The translations under genes were made by a program, and so were the position numbers. A model generated the notes under the pieces. The model saw nothing but the letters and a program-made list of their open reading frames with translations. It did no database searches and was not told the origin of the DNA. 64,000 nucleotides of DNA from JAFKKS01 sp050187875 (GTDB lineage Bacteria > Pseudomonadota > Alphaproteobacteria > Rhizobiales > Xanthobacteraceae), in assembly GCA_050187875.1 (NCBI GenBank), contig JBFWXB010000007.1, positions 71,452 through 135,451 of the forward strand. Direction: 5' to 3'. The first letter of the stretch is position 1. Every line of letters begins with the position of its first letter. Below, piece by piece: positions 17,012 through 26,152 of the stretch.

Positions 17012-18190
17012 TCATATGATCAGCCGCTCAGTGCTCACGTAGCCAAACAGAAGGAGCACGCCGAAGCATATGACGAGCGCTGCCGCCGCAACTTCGAGCC
17101 CGCGCATCGCGATCGTGCCGGCGCCGCTGCGCGTCGCGGCAAGGCGCGCGGCGACGTCCTTCGCGCCGACGGCGAGCGTCGCGATCGCGGTCACGGTGAT
17201 CGCCGTGCCGAGCCCCATGAGCAGCGTCGAAACAACGCCGGCCCAGAACAAACCCTGCGCCATCGCGAAGACGAGGACGAGGATTGCGCCCGAGCAGGGC
17301 CGCAGCCCGACGCCGATCACGGCGGAGAGGCCGCGACGCCAGCCGCCGCGTCCGGCGAGCATCTGCGGATCGGGACCATGCGCGCAGCCGCAGTCCGGGC
17401 CGTGGACATGGTCGTGATGATCATGCGCGTGATGCGTATGGGTATGGTGCGCATGGCCATCGTGGTGATGGTGATGATCGTGACCATGATCGTGCGCGTG
17501 GCGATGATGGGCATGGTCGTGGTGCGCATGGTCGTGGTGCGCGTGCGTGTGGCCGCTGCCACCGGCGACGGCCATGGCGGGGACGAGCTCCCGCGTCTCC
17601 GGAGGCATGCGCCATGCGGCAAGAAAACTGCGTCCCTTCGTCCAGAGAAGCCGTAGCCCGAGCGCGATGATCAGGAGATAGCTCGCGACCTCGATCCAGC
17701 GCACCGTGTGGCCCATCGCCTTCGCGGTCGCGCCGAGAAGCACCGCAGCAACGCCAACGACGGCGATCGCAACAAGGGCCTGCACCAGCGCCGAGGCAAA
17801 GGAGAGGGCGACGCCGCGCCGCCATGTCTCGTCATTGGCGACGAGATAGGAGGAGATCACGGCCTTGCCGTGCCCCGGTCCGGCGGCGTGAAAAATGCCG
17901 TAGAAGAACGAGAGGCTCGCGAGTGTCCAGAGCGCGCTGCCGTCCGCCTTCGCGGCTTTGATCGTCGCGTTGAACTGCGCGTAGTAATGCGCCTGCCGCT
18001 CGAGAATCCAGCCGACGATGCCCCCCATCGGCGGCGCCGACGGGCGCGGTCCTGCGCCGAAGGGATTGCCCTGCGCCTGCGCAACCGCAGCAAAAATGTC
18101 GGCGGCGACGAGAGCGATCAGCGCGACAAGCGCGGTGACCGCAAGTGAGCGGACCAGGCAGGTTTGGCGCAGGCCTCGAGACAATGACAT
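17012..18190 (-). CDS. NicO-family nickel/cobalt transporter with long histidine-rich loop
   Basis: A polytopic membrane protein of about 392 residues. The NicO/RcnA-type signature is HAAGPGHGKA near residue 105, and a second conserved block is GLRPCSGAILVLVFAMAQG. Between TM segments lies a loop (about residues 214-271) with about 31 histidines, ending in a CGC pair, a likely metal buffer. An N-terminal hydrophobic segment precedes a proline-rich stretch. ATG 18190 has GGGA six bases upstream; ATG 18196 and GTG 18202 are in-frame alternatives. The DUF1007 gene lies 54 bp upstream, a widespread pairing for divalent-metal handling. Direction (uptake or efflux) and metal (Ni, Co or Zn) cannot be fixed from sequence. 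Confidence 0.9.
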   Translation of the reverse strand: MSLSRGLRQTCLVRSLAVTALVALIALVAADIFAAVAQAQGNPFGAGPRPSAPPMGGIVGWILERQAHYYAQFNATIKAAKADGSALWTLASLSFFYGIFHAAGPGHGKAVISSYLVANDETWRRGVALSFASALVQALVAIAVVGVAAVLLGATAKAMGHTVRWIEVASYLLIIALGLRLLWTKGRSFLAAWRMPPETRELVPAMAVAGGSGHTHAHHDHAHHDHAHHRHAHDHGHDHHHHHDGHAHHTHTHHAHDHHDHVHGPDCGCAHGPDPQMLAGRGGWRRGLSAVIGVGLRPCSGAILVLVFAMAQGLFWAGVVSTLLMGLGTAITVTAIATLAVGAKDVAARLAATRSGAGTIAMRGLEVAAAALVICFGVLLLFGYVSTERLII

Positions 18191-18244
18191 CGGCATTCCC
18201 ACAGCATGGCCCGCGATCGGTCCGTCACGGCTGCGCCGGTGCGG

Positions 18245-18889
18245 TCACGGGCAGTTCACCAGAATCTTGTTCGCGAATTGCGCGCCGAAATTGCTCCCGG
18301 GGGTCAGCGCATTGAAGAAAGACTCATCGAGCGGTTGGCCGGCGGGCTTTTTTGCCTCGCCGGGGGCGAAGGTGTTGAGCTTGCACTCGGCCGGCGCACT
18401 GGCGAGTGAGACCGGCGCGTCCTTGGCGAGCGTGAAGTCGACGAAATAGGTCGCGTCATAGACTTCGACCTCGACGGTCTTGCCCTTCGCCGGCGTCTTC
18501 AGCGGCAGCGTGAAGTTCAGCGTCAGCGCGCCGTTCTCGAAGTCGAGCCAGTAGTCCTTGGGGTCGGTGATCGGGAAGCGCTTGCCGTCCGCCTTCACAT
18601 GCGTGAAGTAGCCGAACTCCTTGAGCGAGCTGACATTGACCTCGGCGAGGCTCTGCAACTCCTCGCGCGAGAGCTTGCCGTCGTTATTGGTGTCGAGCCC
18701 TTGCGTCGCAAAGGTCGAGAACATCTCGTCGAAGGTCCAGTGGTGCTTGACCGCGGTGAGCGTGCCGTCGGGCGCGTAGACGAGCTCGCTTTTGACCGTC
18801 ACCCAGACATGCGGATGCGCCGACGCTGGGCCAGCCGCCGCAGCGAGCAGCGCCAGAGCAATCAGGCACAACAGAGAAAGACGGCGCAT
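18245..18889 (-). CDS. DUF1007 periplasmic protein with an EF-hand-like loop
   Basis: Begins with signal peptide MRRLSLLCLIALALLAAAAG and cleavage near ASA, followed by the DUF1007 hallmark HPHVWV. The loop DTNNDGKLSREE fits a canonical EF-hand calcium loop, after which the DUF1007 beta-sandwich continues (PKDYWLDFENGALTLNFTLP). The frame is open to 18937, but only the ATG at 18889 places the signal peptide at the N-terminus. DUF1007 proteins are typically encoded next to NicO/RcnA-like transporters, as here; the N-terminal histidines after cleavage may bind metal and present it to the transporter. Confidence 0.88.
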   Translation of the reverse strand: MRRLSLLCLIALALLAAAAGPASAHPHVWVTVKSELVYAPDGTLTAVKHHWTFDEMFSTFATQGLDTNNDGKLSREELQSLAEVNVSSLKEFGYFTHVKADGKRFPITDPKDYWLDFENGALTLNFTLPLKTPAKGKTVEVEVYDATYFVDFTLAKDAPVSLASAPAECKLNTFAPGEAKKPAGQPLDESFFNALTPGSNFGAQFANKILVNCP

Positions 18890-18999
18890 GCGATCGGGAC
18901 CGTGGCGCGGGGACCGGGCCGTTGAATCGGGTCGCACGATAGCAAAAAGTCGGGCGGAATGGTGGCCGCGCGGCCCGGCCGTCGCGCAAGGCCCTGCGA

Positions 19000-20589
19000 C
19001 TAACGCCCCGCGGCGCCCCCGTCCGCACGCGGGTCGTGCCCACCTTCGAGCGTTCCGTCGGGATTGAGTATCACCGCACCGGCATGGCCCATCGTGTCGG
19101 AATAATCTTCCGCGACGACCTCGACGTCGTGCCCGGCAGCGCGCAATTGATCAATAACGCGCTCATCGAAACGCGATTCCAGGCGCAGATTGGTGTGCGG
19201 CGAGCCCCAGGTGCGGCCGAGCAGCCAGCGCGGCCGATCGAGCGCAGCCTCCAGCGGCTGCTTAAACATGACGTGCCGCGAGAAGATCATCGCCTGCGTC
19301 TGCGGCTGCCCGTCGCCGCCCATGGTGCCGTAGGCCATGACGCGCCCGTCATTAAGGGCGGCGAGGGCTGGGTTGAGCGTGTGGAACGGCCGGCGTCCCG
19401 GCGTGAGCGGATTGAGCGTCTCCTTATCGAGCGAAAAGCTCGCGCCGCGGTTCTGCATGAGGACGCCCGTCGCCGGCAGCACGCAGCCGGAGCCGAACTC
19501 CCAATAGATCGACTGGATGAAGGACACGACGGTGCCGGAGCCATCCGCCGCGCCCATCCAGATCGTGTCGCCCTCGCCATGGGGCGCAGGCCAGCGCGCC
19601 GCCTTGCGGCGATCGATTTTCGCCGCTTCCGCATCGAGAAACGCCTTCTCGAAGAAACGCGCCGGTGGATGCGCGAGGCGCTCGAAATCGGTGACGTAGC
19701 GGTCGCGCACACGGAACGCCCGCTTCGTCGCCTCGACGAGACCGTGCACATAATCGAAGCCGTCGGCCTCGCGCACGCCGAGCCGGTCGAACAGCGCGAG
19801 GATCAGGAGCGAGGCGAGCCCCTGGGTGGGCGGGGGCGTGTTGTAGATCGTTCCGGCGCTGACTGCGACTTCGAGCGGCGCGCGCTCGACGGCACGATAG
19901 CTTTCAAGGTCGGCGCGCGTGACCGGACTACCGATGCGGTCGAGATCGGCGGCGACTTCGCGCGCCACGTCGCCGCGATAGAAGTCGTCGAACCCGGCGC
20001 GCGCAAGCTGTTCCAGCGTCGCCGCGAGCGCGGATTGGCGCAGCGTTGCGCCCTCCTCCGGCGGCTTGCCGTCGGCGAGGAACGTCGTGGCGAATCCCGG
20101 CACGTCCTTGAGCTCGTCGAATTTCTCGCGCGTCAGCCGCGCCTGGCTGCGCGTCACACGATAGCCGTCCCGCGCGAAGCGCGTCGCCGCGCCGAGAAGG
20201 ACGTCGCGCGGCAGTTTGCCGCCGAGCCCGCGCGCCATCTCCTGCGCCAGCGCCCATCCGCCAATCGCGCCGGGCACCGTCAGCGCCGCGAGCGGGCCGC
20301 GCGACGGAATCGCCTCATGCTCGCGGTAAAGCTCGCGCAGCGCCCGCGCGCCGGCAGGTCCGCAGGCCTCGATCGCGCGGACGCGCCCACGCGGCTCGCG
20401 GATGAGCCAGAAGCCGTCGCCGCCGACATGGTTCATGTGCGGATAGACGGCGGCGATCGTCGCCGCCATGGCGATCAGCGCCTCGACGGCGTTGCCGCCC
20501 TCGGCGAGGATCGCGCGGCCCGCCTCACAGGCATCGCTATGGGGCGCGGCGACGACGCCGCGCCGATGTCCGGCGGAATGCAAATTCAT
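19000..20589 (-). CDS. Gamma-glutamyltransferase family protein (Ntn hydrolase)
   Basis: A 529-residue GGT-fold protein. Recognisable parts are the N-terminal SDACEAGRAILAEGGNAVEA, the probable autoprocessing/catalytic Thr342 in HGEGDTIWMGAADGSGTVVS, the segment FGSGCVLPATGVLMQNRG, and the GTMGGDGQPQTQA oxyanion block. Classic GGTs have Thr-Thr-His after the processing site; here it is Thr-Ile-Trp, so substrate handling may differ. No signal peptide is visible, so it is probably cytoplasmic. The ATG overlaps the DUF2182 stop (ATGA), which ties it to that operon. Likely acts on glutathione or other gamma-glutamyl compounds, but a related acylase-type activity is possible. Confidence 0.87.
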   Translation of the reverse strand: MNLHSAGHRRGVVAAPHSDACEAGRAILAEGGNAVEALIAMAATIAAVYPHMNHVGGDGFWLIREPRGRVRAIEACGPAGARALRELYREHEAIPSRGPLAALTVPGAIGGWALAQEMARGLGGKLPRDVLLGAATRFARDGYRVTRSQARLTREKFDELKDVPGFATTFLADGKPPEEGATLRQSALAATLEQLARAGFDDFYRGDVAREVAADLDRIGSPVTRADLESYRAVERAPLEVAVSAGTIYNTPPPTQGLASLLILALFDRLGVREADGFDYVHGLVEATKRAFRVRDRYVTDFERLAHPPARFFEKAFLDAEAAKIDRRKAARWPAPHGEGDTIWMGAADGSGTVVSFIQSIYWEFGSGCVLPATGVLMQNRGASFSLDKETLNPLTPGRRPFHTLNPALAALNDGRVMAYGTMGGDGQPQTQAMIFSRHVMFKQPLEAALDRPRWLLGRTWGSPHTNLRLESRFDERVIDQLRAAGHDVEVVAEDYSDTMGHAGAVILNPDGTLEGGHDPRADGGAAGR

Positions 20590-21407
20590 ACGGGAATCCC
20601 CTCACGAAAACGGAAAAACGCCAGACAGACGCCGATAGCAATCAGGACAGCTCCGATGCCGAGCCGCCAGAATCTCGACCCCGGCAACAGCTTTTCGATT
20701 GTGACCAGAACGGCAAGCGCCGCGACCCATCGCAGATCCATCACCGCGACGGCAAACAGCAGCAGCATTAGCGCAGCACAGCATCCAAGACAAAACAGGC
20801 CATGACGAACCCCCATGACGAAGGCGCCCGTCGCCCCGTCACGCCATTCGCTGAGAATGAAGCTGTCCGGCGAGCGGCAGTAAGCGAGACAGCGCTCCTT
20901 CAAGGGGCTGAACTGATAGAGGCCGGCCGCAACAAACAGCGCGGCCGAGAAATAGGATGACGCCGACTGCATCATCGTGGTCAGCAGCTCAAGCCGCTGC
21001 AGCGCCCATTGCAGCCCGGTCGCCGCAACCGAGAACGCCGCCCAGATCGCGATATATCCGAACAGGAAAACGATGGTCGGCACATACGGGTCGGCGCGTG
21101 CACGGCGGCGGCGGTTGATCGTGGCGAAGGCCGTGATCATCGGCGTCGCGCCGGGCACCATCATCGCCGCCATCATCACCGACCACATGACGAAGACCAG
21201 CAGCGCGTCGAGTAGCGTCCAGGACGGCTCCATGCCGTTCATCGACATATTCATGTCGCGCCACATGTCCGCTTCCATGGCGTCCATCAGGCGCGCCTGA
21301 TGCGCGGTATATGCCCAGGCGAGAACCGACAGGACAACGAGCATGACAAAGACGACAGGGCGATCGTGCCGCGCGAGCGCACCGCTTTCGCCGCTGCCGT
21401 CCGTCAT
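20586..21407 (-). CDS. DUF2182 integral membrane protein
   Basis: A 273-residue protein with about six hydrophobic segments. It carries methionine-rich stretches typical of the family: DMWRDMNMSMNGMEPSW after TM1 and VMWSVMMAAMMVPGATPM in TM2. Further family motifs are GLYQFSPLKERCLAYCRSP and GVRHGLFCLGCCAALMLLL with Cys and His residues. The richness in Met, Cys and His suggests a soft-metal site (copper-like), but function is not established. ATG overlaps the DUF1326 stop (ATGA), and its own stop overlaps the GGT start. DUF1326 and DUF2182 often occur together. Confidence 0.88.
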   Translation of the reverse strand: MTDGSGESGALARHDRPVVFVMLVVLSVLAWAYTAHQARLMDAMEADMWRDMNMSMNGMEPSWTLLDALLVFVMWSVMMAAMMVPGATPMITAFATINRRRRARADPYVPTIVFLFGYIAIWAAFSVAATGLQWALQRLELLTTMMQSASSYFSAALFVAAGLYQFSPLKERCLAYCRSPDSFILSEWRDGATGAFVMGVRHGLFCLGCCAALMLLLFAVAVMDLRWVAALAVLVTIEKLLPGSRFWRLGIGAVLIAIGVCLAFFRFREGIPV

Positions 21408-22138
21408 TGGCTCTTCAGCGAGGTCCGCCAGCTGAAGGTCTTGGGACCGCGCAGATCGAAGGCGATATGCTTAGACGATCGCTCCGACCAGTCCCAATTG
21501 CGGCCGAACGCGCCGGTCACGACGTTGCGCTTCGCTTGTCCGACCGTCAGGAAGCCCGGCACCACTTCCGGCCGCGGCGCATTGTAGATGCGGCAGGTGT
21601 CGCCCTCGGGCACCATGTATTTGCGGAACGGTCCGCCGAGACCCTCGACCATCCCCGGCACCTCGACGCGCCACTCCTCGGCATCATGGGTCACGGTCAT
21701 CTTGACGAATTCGACGCCGTCGAGGCTCAACGTCAAATCGCGCCACGCCGCAAACGCGCCACCGGCGTGACCGGTGAAAATTTTCTCGAGCGCGACGCGC
21801 TCTTCGGGGCTCGCCCGATCATCGATCAGAAAACCGAATTCACGGTTCTTCTCGAAGACGTTGCCTTCCCAATGAATGATCAGGACGACCGCGAGATCCT
21901 TGGTGATCTTGAGATCGCCGTAGTGGCCCTCTCGGATCAGCCAGGTGAGCACGCCTTCGCAATAACCGAACGTCGGGTCCGACCCGAAGTTGCAGGGGCA
22001 CCCGATCGCACAGTTGCAGAGATCCCACCAGTCGCCGGTCAGACGCCAGTCGGGAACATTGTCGAGAGATGTCGGCTCGGACGCTGCGGCCAAGGGATTA
22101 TCGCTTGATGGAACTCGTCTCCACGGTAGGCACGCCAT
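21404..22138 (-). CDS. DUF1326 cysteine-motif protein
   Basis: A soluble protein of 244 residues. The family cysteine cluster DLCNCAIGCPCNFGSD is at residues 39-54 (Cys41, 43, 47, 49) with a further Cys60, followed by GVLTWLIREGHYGDL. The arrangement suggests a metal or iron-sulfur site. The frame is open much further upstream, but the ATG at 22138 sits in a TGATG overlap with the M3 peptidase stop and gives the normal family length. Its stop overlaps the DUF2182 start. Function unknown; the tight pairing with DUF2182 suggests that the two act together at the membrane. Confidence 0.87.
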   Translation of the reverse strand: MACLPWRRVPSSDNPLAAASEPTSLDNVPDWRLTGDWWDLCNCAIGCPCNFGSDPTFGYCEGVLTWLIREGHYGDLKITKDLAVVLIIHWEGNVFEKNREFGFLIDDRASPEERVALEKIFTGHAGGAFAAWRDLTLSLDGVEFVKMTVTHDAEEWRVEVPGMVEGLGGPFRKYMVPEGDTCRIYNAPRPEVVPGFLTVGQAKRNVVTGAFGRNWDWSERSSKHIAFDLRGPKTFSWRTSLKSQ

Positions 22139-24219
22139 CAAGCCGTGGCAAGCTTCGGATCGCCCGCCAGGCCGCGCTTCTCCAGGACGCCCTTCACGGT
22201 CGGCATGGCGCCACGGAACAGCCGGTAGGCTTCGGCGGGATCGCGCAGGTTGCCGGCGGAATAGACGAAGTCGTGCAAGCGTTGCGCCGTCTTCGGATCG
22301 AAGATGTCGCCACTTTCGCGAAATGCTGCAAAACCATCGGCGTCCAGCATCTCTGACCACATGTAGCTGTAATAGGCCGCGGCGTAGCCTTCGCCTGAGA
22401 AGATGTGCCCGAAATGCGTGGAGCGGTGGCGCATGCCGATCTCCGCCGGCATGGCGATGCGCTCAAGCGCGGCGCGCTCGAACGCATCGGCATCCATCGT
22501 CGTCGCGTCTTGGCGCGTGTGGAAATCGAGGTCGACGATCGCCGACGACAGATACTCGGTCGTCGCGCAGCCCTGATCGAAATTCTTCGCCGCGATGACG
22601 CGATCGATCAGCGCCTGCGGCATCGGCGCGCCGGTCTCGTGATGCAGCGCGAATTTCTCAAGAATCTCCGGCTGCTCCACCCAGTGCTCGTAGAGCTGCG
22701 AGGGGAACTCGACGAAGTCGGTCGCGACCGCCGTGCCCGAGAGCAGTGGATATTTCACGTTGGAGAGAAGCCCGTGCAGTGCATGGCCGAACTCGTGGAA
22801 CAGCGTATGCGCGTCGTCGAAGCTGAGGAGGTCCGGCTTGCCGCCTTCGCTCTTCGAGAAATTCGCGACATTGATGATGATCGGGGCGACCTCGCCATCG
22901 AGGCGCTCCTGGTCGCGCAGCGATGTCATCCACGCGCCGCTGCGCTTCGAAGAGCGCGCGAAATAATCGCCCACGAAAAGGCCGACATGGCGGCCCTGCG
23001 CGTCGGTCACCTCATAGACGCGCACGTCTGGGTGATACGTCGCGACGCCGGCGACACGTTTGAAATTGAGCCCGAACAGCCGGTTCGCGACATAGAACGT
23101 GGCCTCGATCATGCGATCGAGCTGCAAGTACGGCTTCGTCTCCGCTTCATCGAGATCGAAACGCTTCTTGCGCAGCTTTTCCGCGTAATAGGCCCAGTCC
23201 CACGGCGCGATGGCAAAATTGGCGCCTTCCGCCTGCGCGATCTCGCGCAATCCGTTGCGGTCGTGCATCGCATGCGCGCGCGCCGGCCCCCACACCGCGT
23301 CGAGCATGTCGCGCGCCGCGCCCGGCGTTTTCGCCATCGCGTCGTCGAGACGATAGGCGGCGTGGTTCGCGAAGCCGAGCAGCTCCGCGCGCTCCTGACG
23401 CAGCGCGACCATCTGCGCGATGAGCCCCTTGTTGTCGGTCTTGCCGCCGTTGTCGCCGCGCGCGGCGAAGGCGCGCCAGAGCTGCTCACGCAAATCGCGG
23501 CGGCTCGAGAAACGCAGGAACGGCTCGACGCTCGAGCGCGACAGCGTGATGACGTATTTTCCGTCTTCGCCACGCTCCTTCGCCGCGGCCTTCGCCGCGT
23601 CGCGCACGAAATCCGGGAGCCCGGCGAGATCGTCTTCGCTTTCAAGCGTCAGCGTGAAGGCCTGCTCGTCGGCGAGCACGTTCTGCCCGAAGGTCGTGCC
23701 GAGCAAAGCGAGCTGCTCGTTGATGGCGACGAGCCGGGTGCGTGCATCGGCCGACAGCGCCGCCCCCGAGCGCATGAACGCGGTGTGATAGCGCTCCAGC
23801 ACACGCTGCTGCTCTGTGTCGAGACCGAGTGTGTCGCGTTGCGTGTAAAGCGCGTCGATCCGTTGGAACAGCGCGGCGTCCTGATAGACCTCGCTGTAGT
23901 GACGCGCGATGAGCGGCGAGATTTCGAGGTCGATCGCCTCCAGCGCGTCGTTGGTGTGCGCGCCCGTGAGCACCCAGAAGACGGCCGAGACCCGGGAGAG
24001 CGCGCGCCAGCTTCGCTCGAGCGCCTCGATCGTGTTGGCGAAGGTGGGCGCGGCCTTGTCCGCGCCGATGGCGGCGATCGTCCCGCGGTGATCCCGCAAC
24101 GCCTCGACGAACGCGGGCTTGAAATGCTCCGGCTCGATGGCGTCGAACGGCGGCAGGCCGAAGCGTGTCGTCCATTCGCCGCTGAAAGGATTGTCGACGC
24201 CGCGTTTCGATTGGGTCAT
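22138..24219 (-). CDS. M3 family zinc metallopeptidase (oligopeptidase A / peptidyl-dipeptidase Dcp type)
   Basis: A 693-residue cytoplasmic thimet-oligopeptidase-like enzyme; length and order are normal. The zinc site HEFGH is at residues 475-479 (FHEFGHALHGLLS), with the third ligand expected in the following helix. The C-terminal region includes FGHIFSGEGYAAAYYSYMWS, the conserved substrate-binding Tyr block. ATG 24219 with GGAG about nine bases upstream. It is the first gene of an operon running through DUF1326, DUF2182 and GGT, all with start/stop overlaps. It degrades short peptides; which of OpdA or Dcp it is cannot be decided here. Confidence 0.93.
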   Translation of the reverse strand: MTQSKRGVDNPFSGEWTTRFGLPPFDAIEPEHFKPAFVEALRDHRGTIAAIGADKAAPTFANTIEALERSWRALSRVSAVFWVLTGAHTNDALEAIDLEISPLIARHYSEVYQDAALFQRIDALYTQRDTLGLDTEQQRVLERYHTAFMRSGAALSADARTRLVAINEQLALLGTTFGQNVLADEQAFTLTLESEDDLAGLPDFVRDAAKAAAKERGEDGKYVITLSRSSVEPFLRFSSRRDLREQLWRAFAARGDNGGKTDNKGLIAQMVALRQERAELLGFANHAAYRLDDAMAKTPGAARDMLDAVWGPARAHAMHDRNGLREIAQAEGANFAIAPWDWAYYAEKLRKKRFDLDEAETKPYLQLDRMIEATFYVANRLFGLNFKRVAGVATYHPDVRVYEVTDAQGRHVGLFVGDYFARSSKRSGAWMTSLRDQERLDGEVAPIIINVANFSKSEGGKPDLLSFDDAHTLFHEFGHALHGLLSNVKYPLLSGTAVATDFVEFPSQLYEHWVEQPEILEKFALHHETGAPMPQALIDRVIAAKNFDQGCATTEYLSSAIVDLDFHTRQDATTMDADAFERAALERIAMPAEIGMRHRSTHFGHIFSGEGYAAAYYSYMWSEMLDADGFAAFRESGDIFDPKTAQRLHDFVYSAGNLRDPAEAYRLFRGAMPTVKGVLEKRGLAGDPKLATA

Positions 24220-24497
24220 GCAGAAGTCTCCAGGAGGCCGCCCAAAATCGCGGCCAATGCGGCCAATTTGAGCGGCAATTTAATCTCTCTTAACCAATTG
24301 GGCGCAGCCTGATCCAAGCTGCGCGCGATTCCGGCCGCCGACGCCAACTCGTCGGTCCTTAGCGGGATAGCCAAAGGCCGGCCACTTCTTTCTTGCCGCC
24401 CCCGCGGAACGGCCGCCTTGCGGCTAGCTCCTCCGCTGTGCGACGCTTACCGCTCCCGCGCGCCTCCGCGCCTTCCATCCTTGCCAGGATCATCCCG

Positions 24498-25973
24498 ATG
24501 CGCATCGCCGTCGGCGGCTTCATGCATGAGACCAACACCTTCGTCGCCCAACCGACCACATGGGACGACTTCGTGCGGGCCGGCCCCTGGCCGACGGTGA
24601 CGGAAGGCGCGCCGATCCTGAAGGTCTTCCGCGGCATCAACCTCGCCATCGCGCATTTCATGGACGCCGCCGAGAAGGTCGGGCACACCATGGTGCCGCT
24701 CGCCTGGGGCGCCGCGCAGCCCTCCGGCCGCGTGACCGACGACGCCTTCGAGCGCATGGCGACGATGCTCGTCGAAGGCGTCAAACGCGAGAAGCCGGAC
24801 GCCGTGTTCCTCGAATTGCACGGCGCCATGGTGACGGAGTCGTTCGAGGACGGCGAAGGTGAGCTTCTGCGCCGCGTGCGTGCCGCGGTCGGGCCGGACG
24901 TGCCGATCCTCGCCTCGCTCGACCTGCACGCCAATGTCTCGCCGGAGATGGTCGAGAACGCCGATTTCTTCTCCGCCTATCGCACCTATCCGCATGTCGA
25001 TTGGGGCGCATCCGGCGCGCGCTGCGCGCAGTGGTTCGACCGCGTCGTTGCCTGGAAGAAGCCGGCACGCGCATTGCGGCAGCTCCCCTTCCTCATCCCG
25101 ATCACGAGCGGCTGCACCTATGTCGAGCCCTCGGGCGGGCTTTATCGTCTCGTCGACGAGATCGAGAAGGAAACCGGCGTGCATATATCGCTCAACATGG
25201 GCTTCCCGCCCGCCGACATCCGCGATGTGGGCCCGAGCGTCATCGCCTATGGCGCCGACCAGACGGCGGTCGACGCCGCCGCCGACCGGCTGCGCGATGC
25301 GGTCGCCGTGGCGGAAGCGGGCTTCGCCGCGCACCAGCCGCGTCCCGTCGCCGACGCCGTTTCCGAGGCGCTGACAATTGCGAAGACGGCGAAGCGCCCG
25401 GTCGTGATCGCCGATACGCAGGACAATCCCGGTGCCGGTGCGCCCTCCAACACCACCGGTCTCATCGCGGAGCTGATCCGGCAGAACGCGAAGGGAGCGC
25501 TCGTCGGCATCGTCCACGATCCCAAGGCCGCGGCTGCGGCACACGCCCGCGGCGTCGGCGGAATGGTCGAGGCGCTCGGTGGCGGCAGCGAAGGCCCGGG
25601 CCAGCAGCCGCTAGAGGGGCCGTGGCGCGTCGTCGCGGTGAGCGACGGCCGCTTTAAGGGCACGTCGCCGATGCTGCGCGCGGCGATCACCGATATGGGA
25701 CCGACCGCGCTCCTCTCGAAGGACGGCGTCGATGTCCTTGTCGCGACCATCCGCCAGCAGCCGGTGCATCGGGAGGTGTTCACCCACCTCGGCGTCGACC
25801 TCGGAGCGCGGCCGATCATCGCGGTGAAAAGCTCGGCGCATTTCCGCTCCGGCTACCAGGAGATCGCCGAGAAGGTGATCGTCTGCCTCGCGCCGGGCGT
25901 GAATCTCGAGGATCCCACGAGCTTCCGCTTCACCCGCATCCGTCCCGGCATGCGCCTGCGACCGCAGGCGTGA
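24498..25973 (+). CDS. M81 (MlrC-like) family metallopeptidase
   Basis: A 491-residue member of the M81/DUF1485 family named after microcystinase MlrC. The N-terminus MRIAVGGFMHETNTF carries the family's HETNTF. The zinc-site region SLDLHANVSPEM follows, then ADTQDNPGAGAPSNTTG and the C-terminal VKSSAHFRSGYQ. The frame is open further upstream, but ATG 24498 gives the family N-terminus and has AGGA eight bases before it. Divergent from the M3 peptidase gene across 278 bp that hold both promoters and no other recognisable feature. The natural substrate is unknown; the family is widespread where no microcystin occurs. Confidence 0.9.
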   Translation: MRIAVGGFMHETNTFVAQPTTWDDFVRAGPWPTVTEGAPILKVFRGINLAIAHFMDAAEKVGHTMVPLAWGAAQPSGRVTDDAFERMATMLVEGVKREKPDAVFLELHGAMVTESFEDGEGELLRRVRAAVGPDVPILASLDLHANVSPEMVENADFFSAYRTYPHVDWGASGARCAQWFDRVVAWKKPARALRQLPFLIPITSGCTYVEPSGGLYRLVDEIEKETGVHISLNMGFPPADIRDVGPSVIAYGADQTAVDAAADRLRDAVAVAEAGFAAHQPRPVADAVSEALTIAKTAKRPVVIADTQDNPGAGAPSNTTGLIAELIRQNAKGALVGIVHDPKAAAAAHARGVGGMVEALGGGSEGPGQQPLEGPWRVVAVSDGRFKGTSPMLRAAITDMGPTALLSKDGVDVLVATIRQQPVHREVFTHLGVDLGARPIIAVKSSAHFRSGYQEIAEKVIVCLAPGVNLEDPTSFRFTRIRPGMRLRPQA

Positions 25974-26008
25974 AGAGCGAAAAGAGCGCTCTCGCTGCCA
26001 CACTCCTC

Positions 26009-26112
26009 CGTCATTCCGGGACGCCGCGAAGCGGCGGGTCCGGAACCCATACGTCGCAGCGCTGGGTTATGGATTCCGGGTTCGCGGCCTTCAGCCGCGC
26101 CCCGGAATGACA
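26009..26112. repeat. Palindromic repeat, family B
   Basis: Starts CGTCATTCCGGGAC and ends CGCCCCGGAATGACAC, with inner arms GGAACCCATACGTCGCAGCG and TTATGGATTCCGGGTT. Lies between the M81 gene and a small membrane protein gene on the same strand. Confidence 0.85.
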
Positions 26113-26152
26113 CCCTTGATCCGCGCGCCCGTTTCGGAGAGATTGCGCCGCC

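Noticed and set aside
19036..20805. Plus-strand open frame opposite the GGT gene
   Set aside because: Arg-rich composition and no recognisable domain; shadow.
22405..24312. Plus-strand open frame opposite the M3 peptidase gene
   Set aside because: Shadow of a strongly supported gene; no motif.
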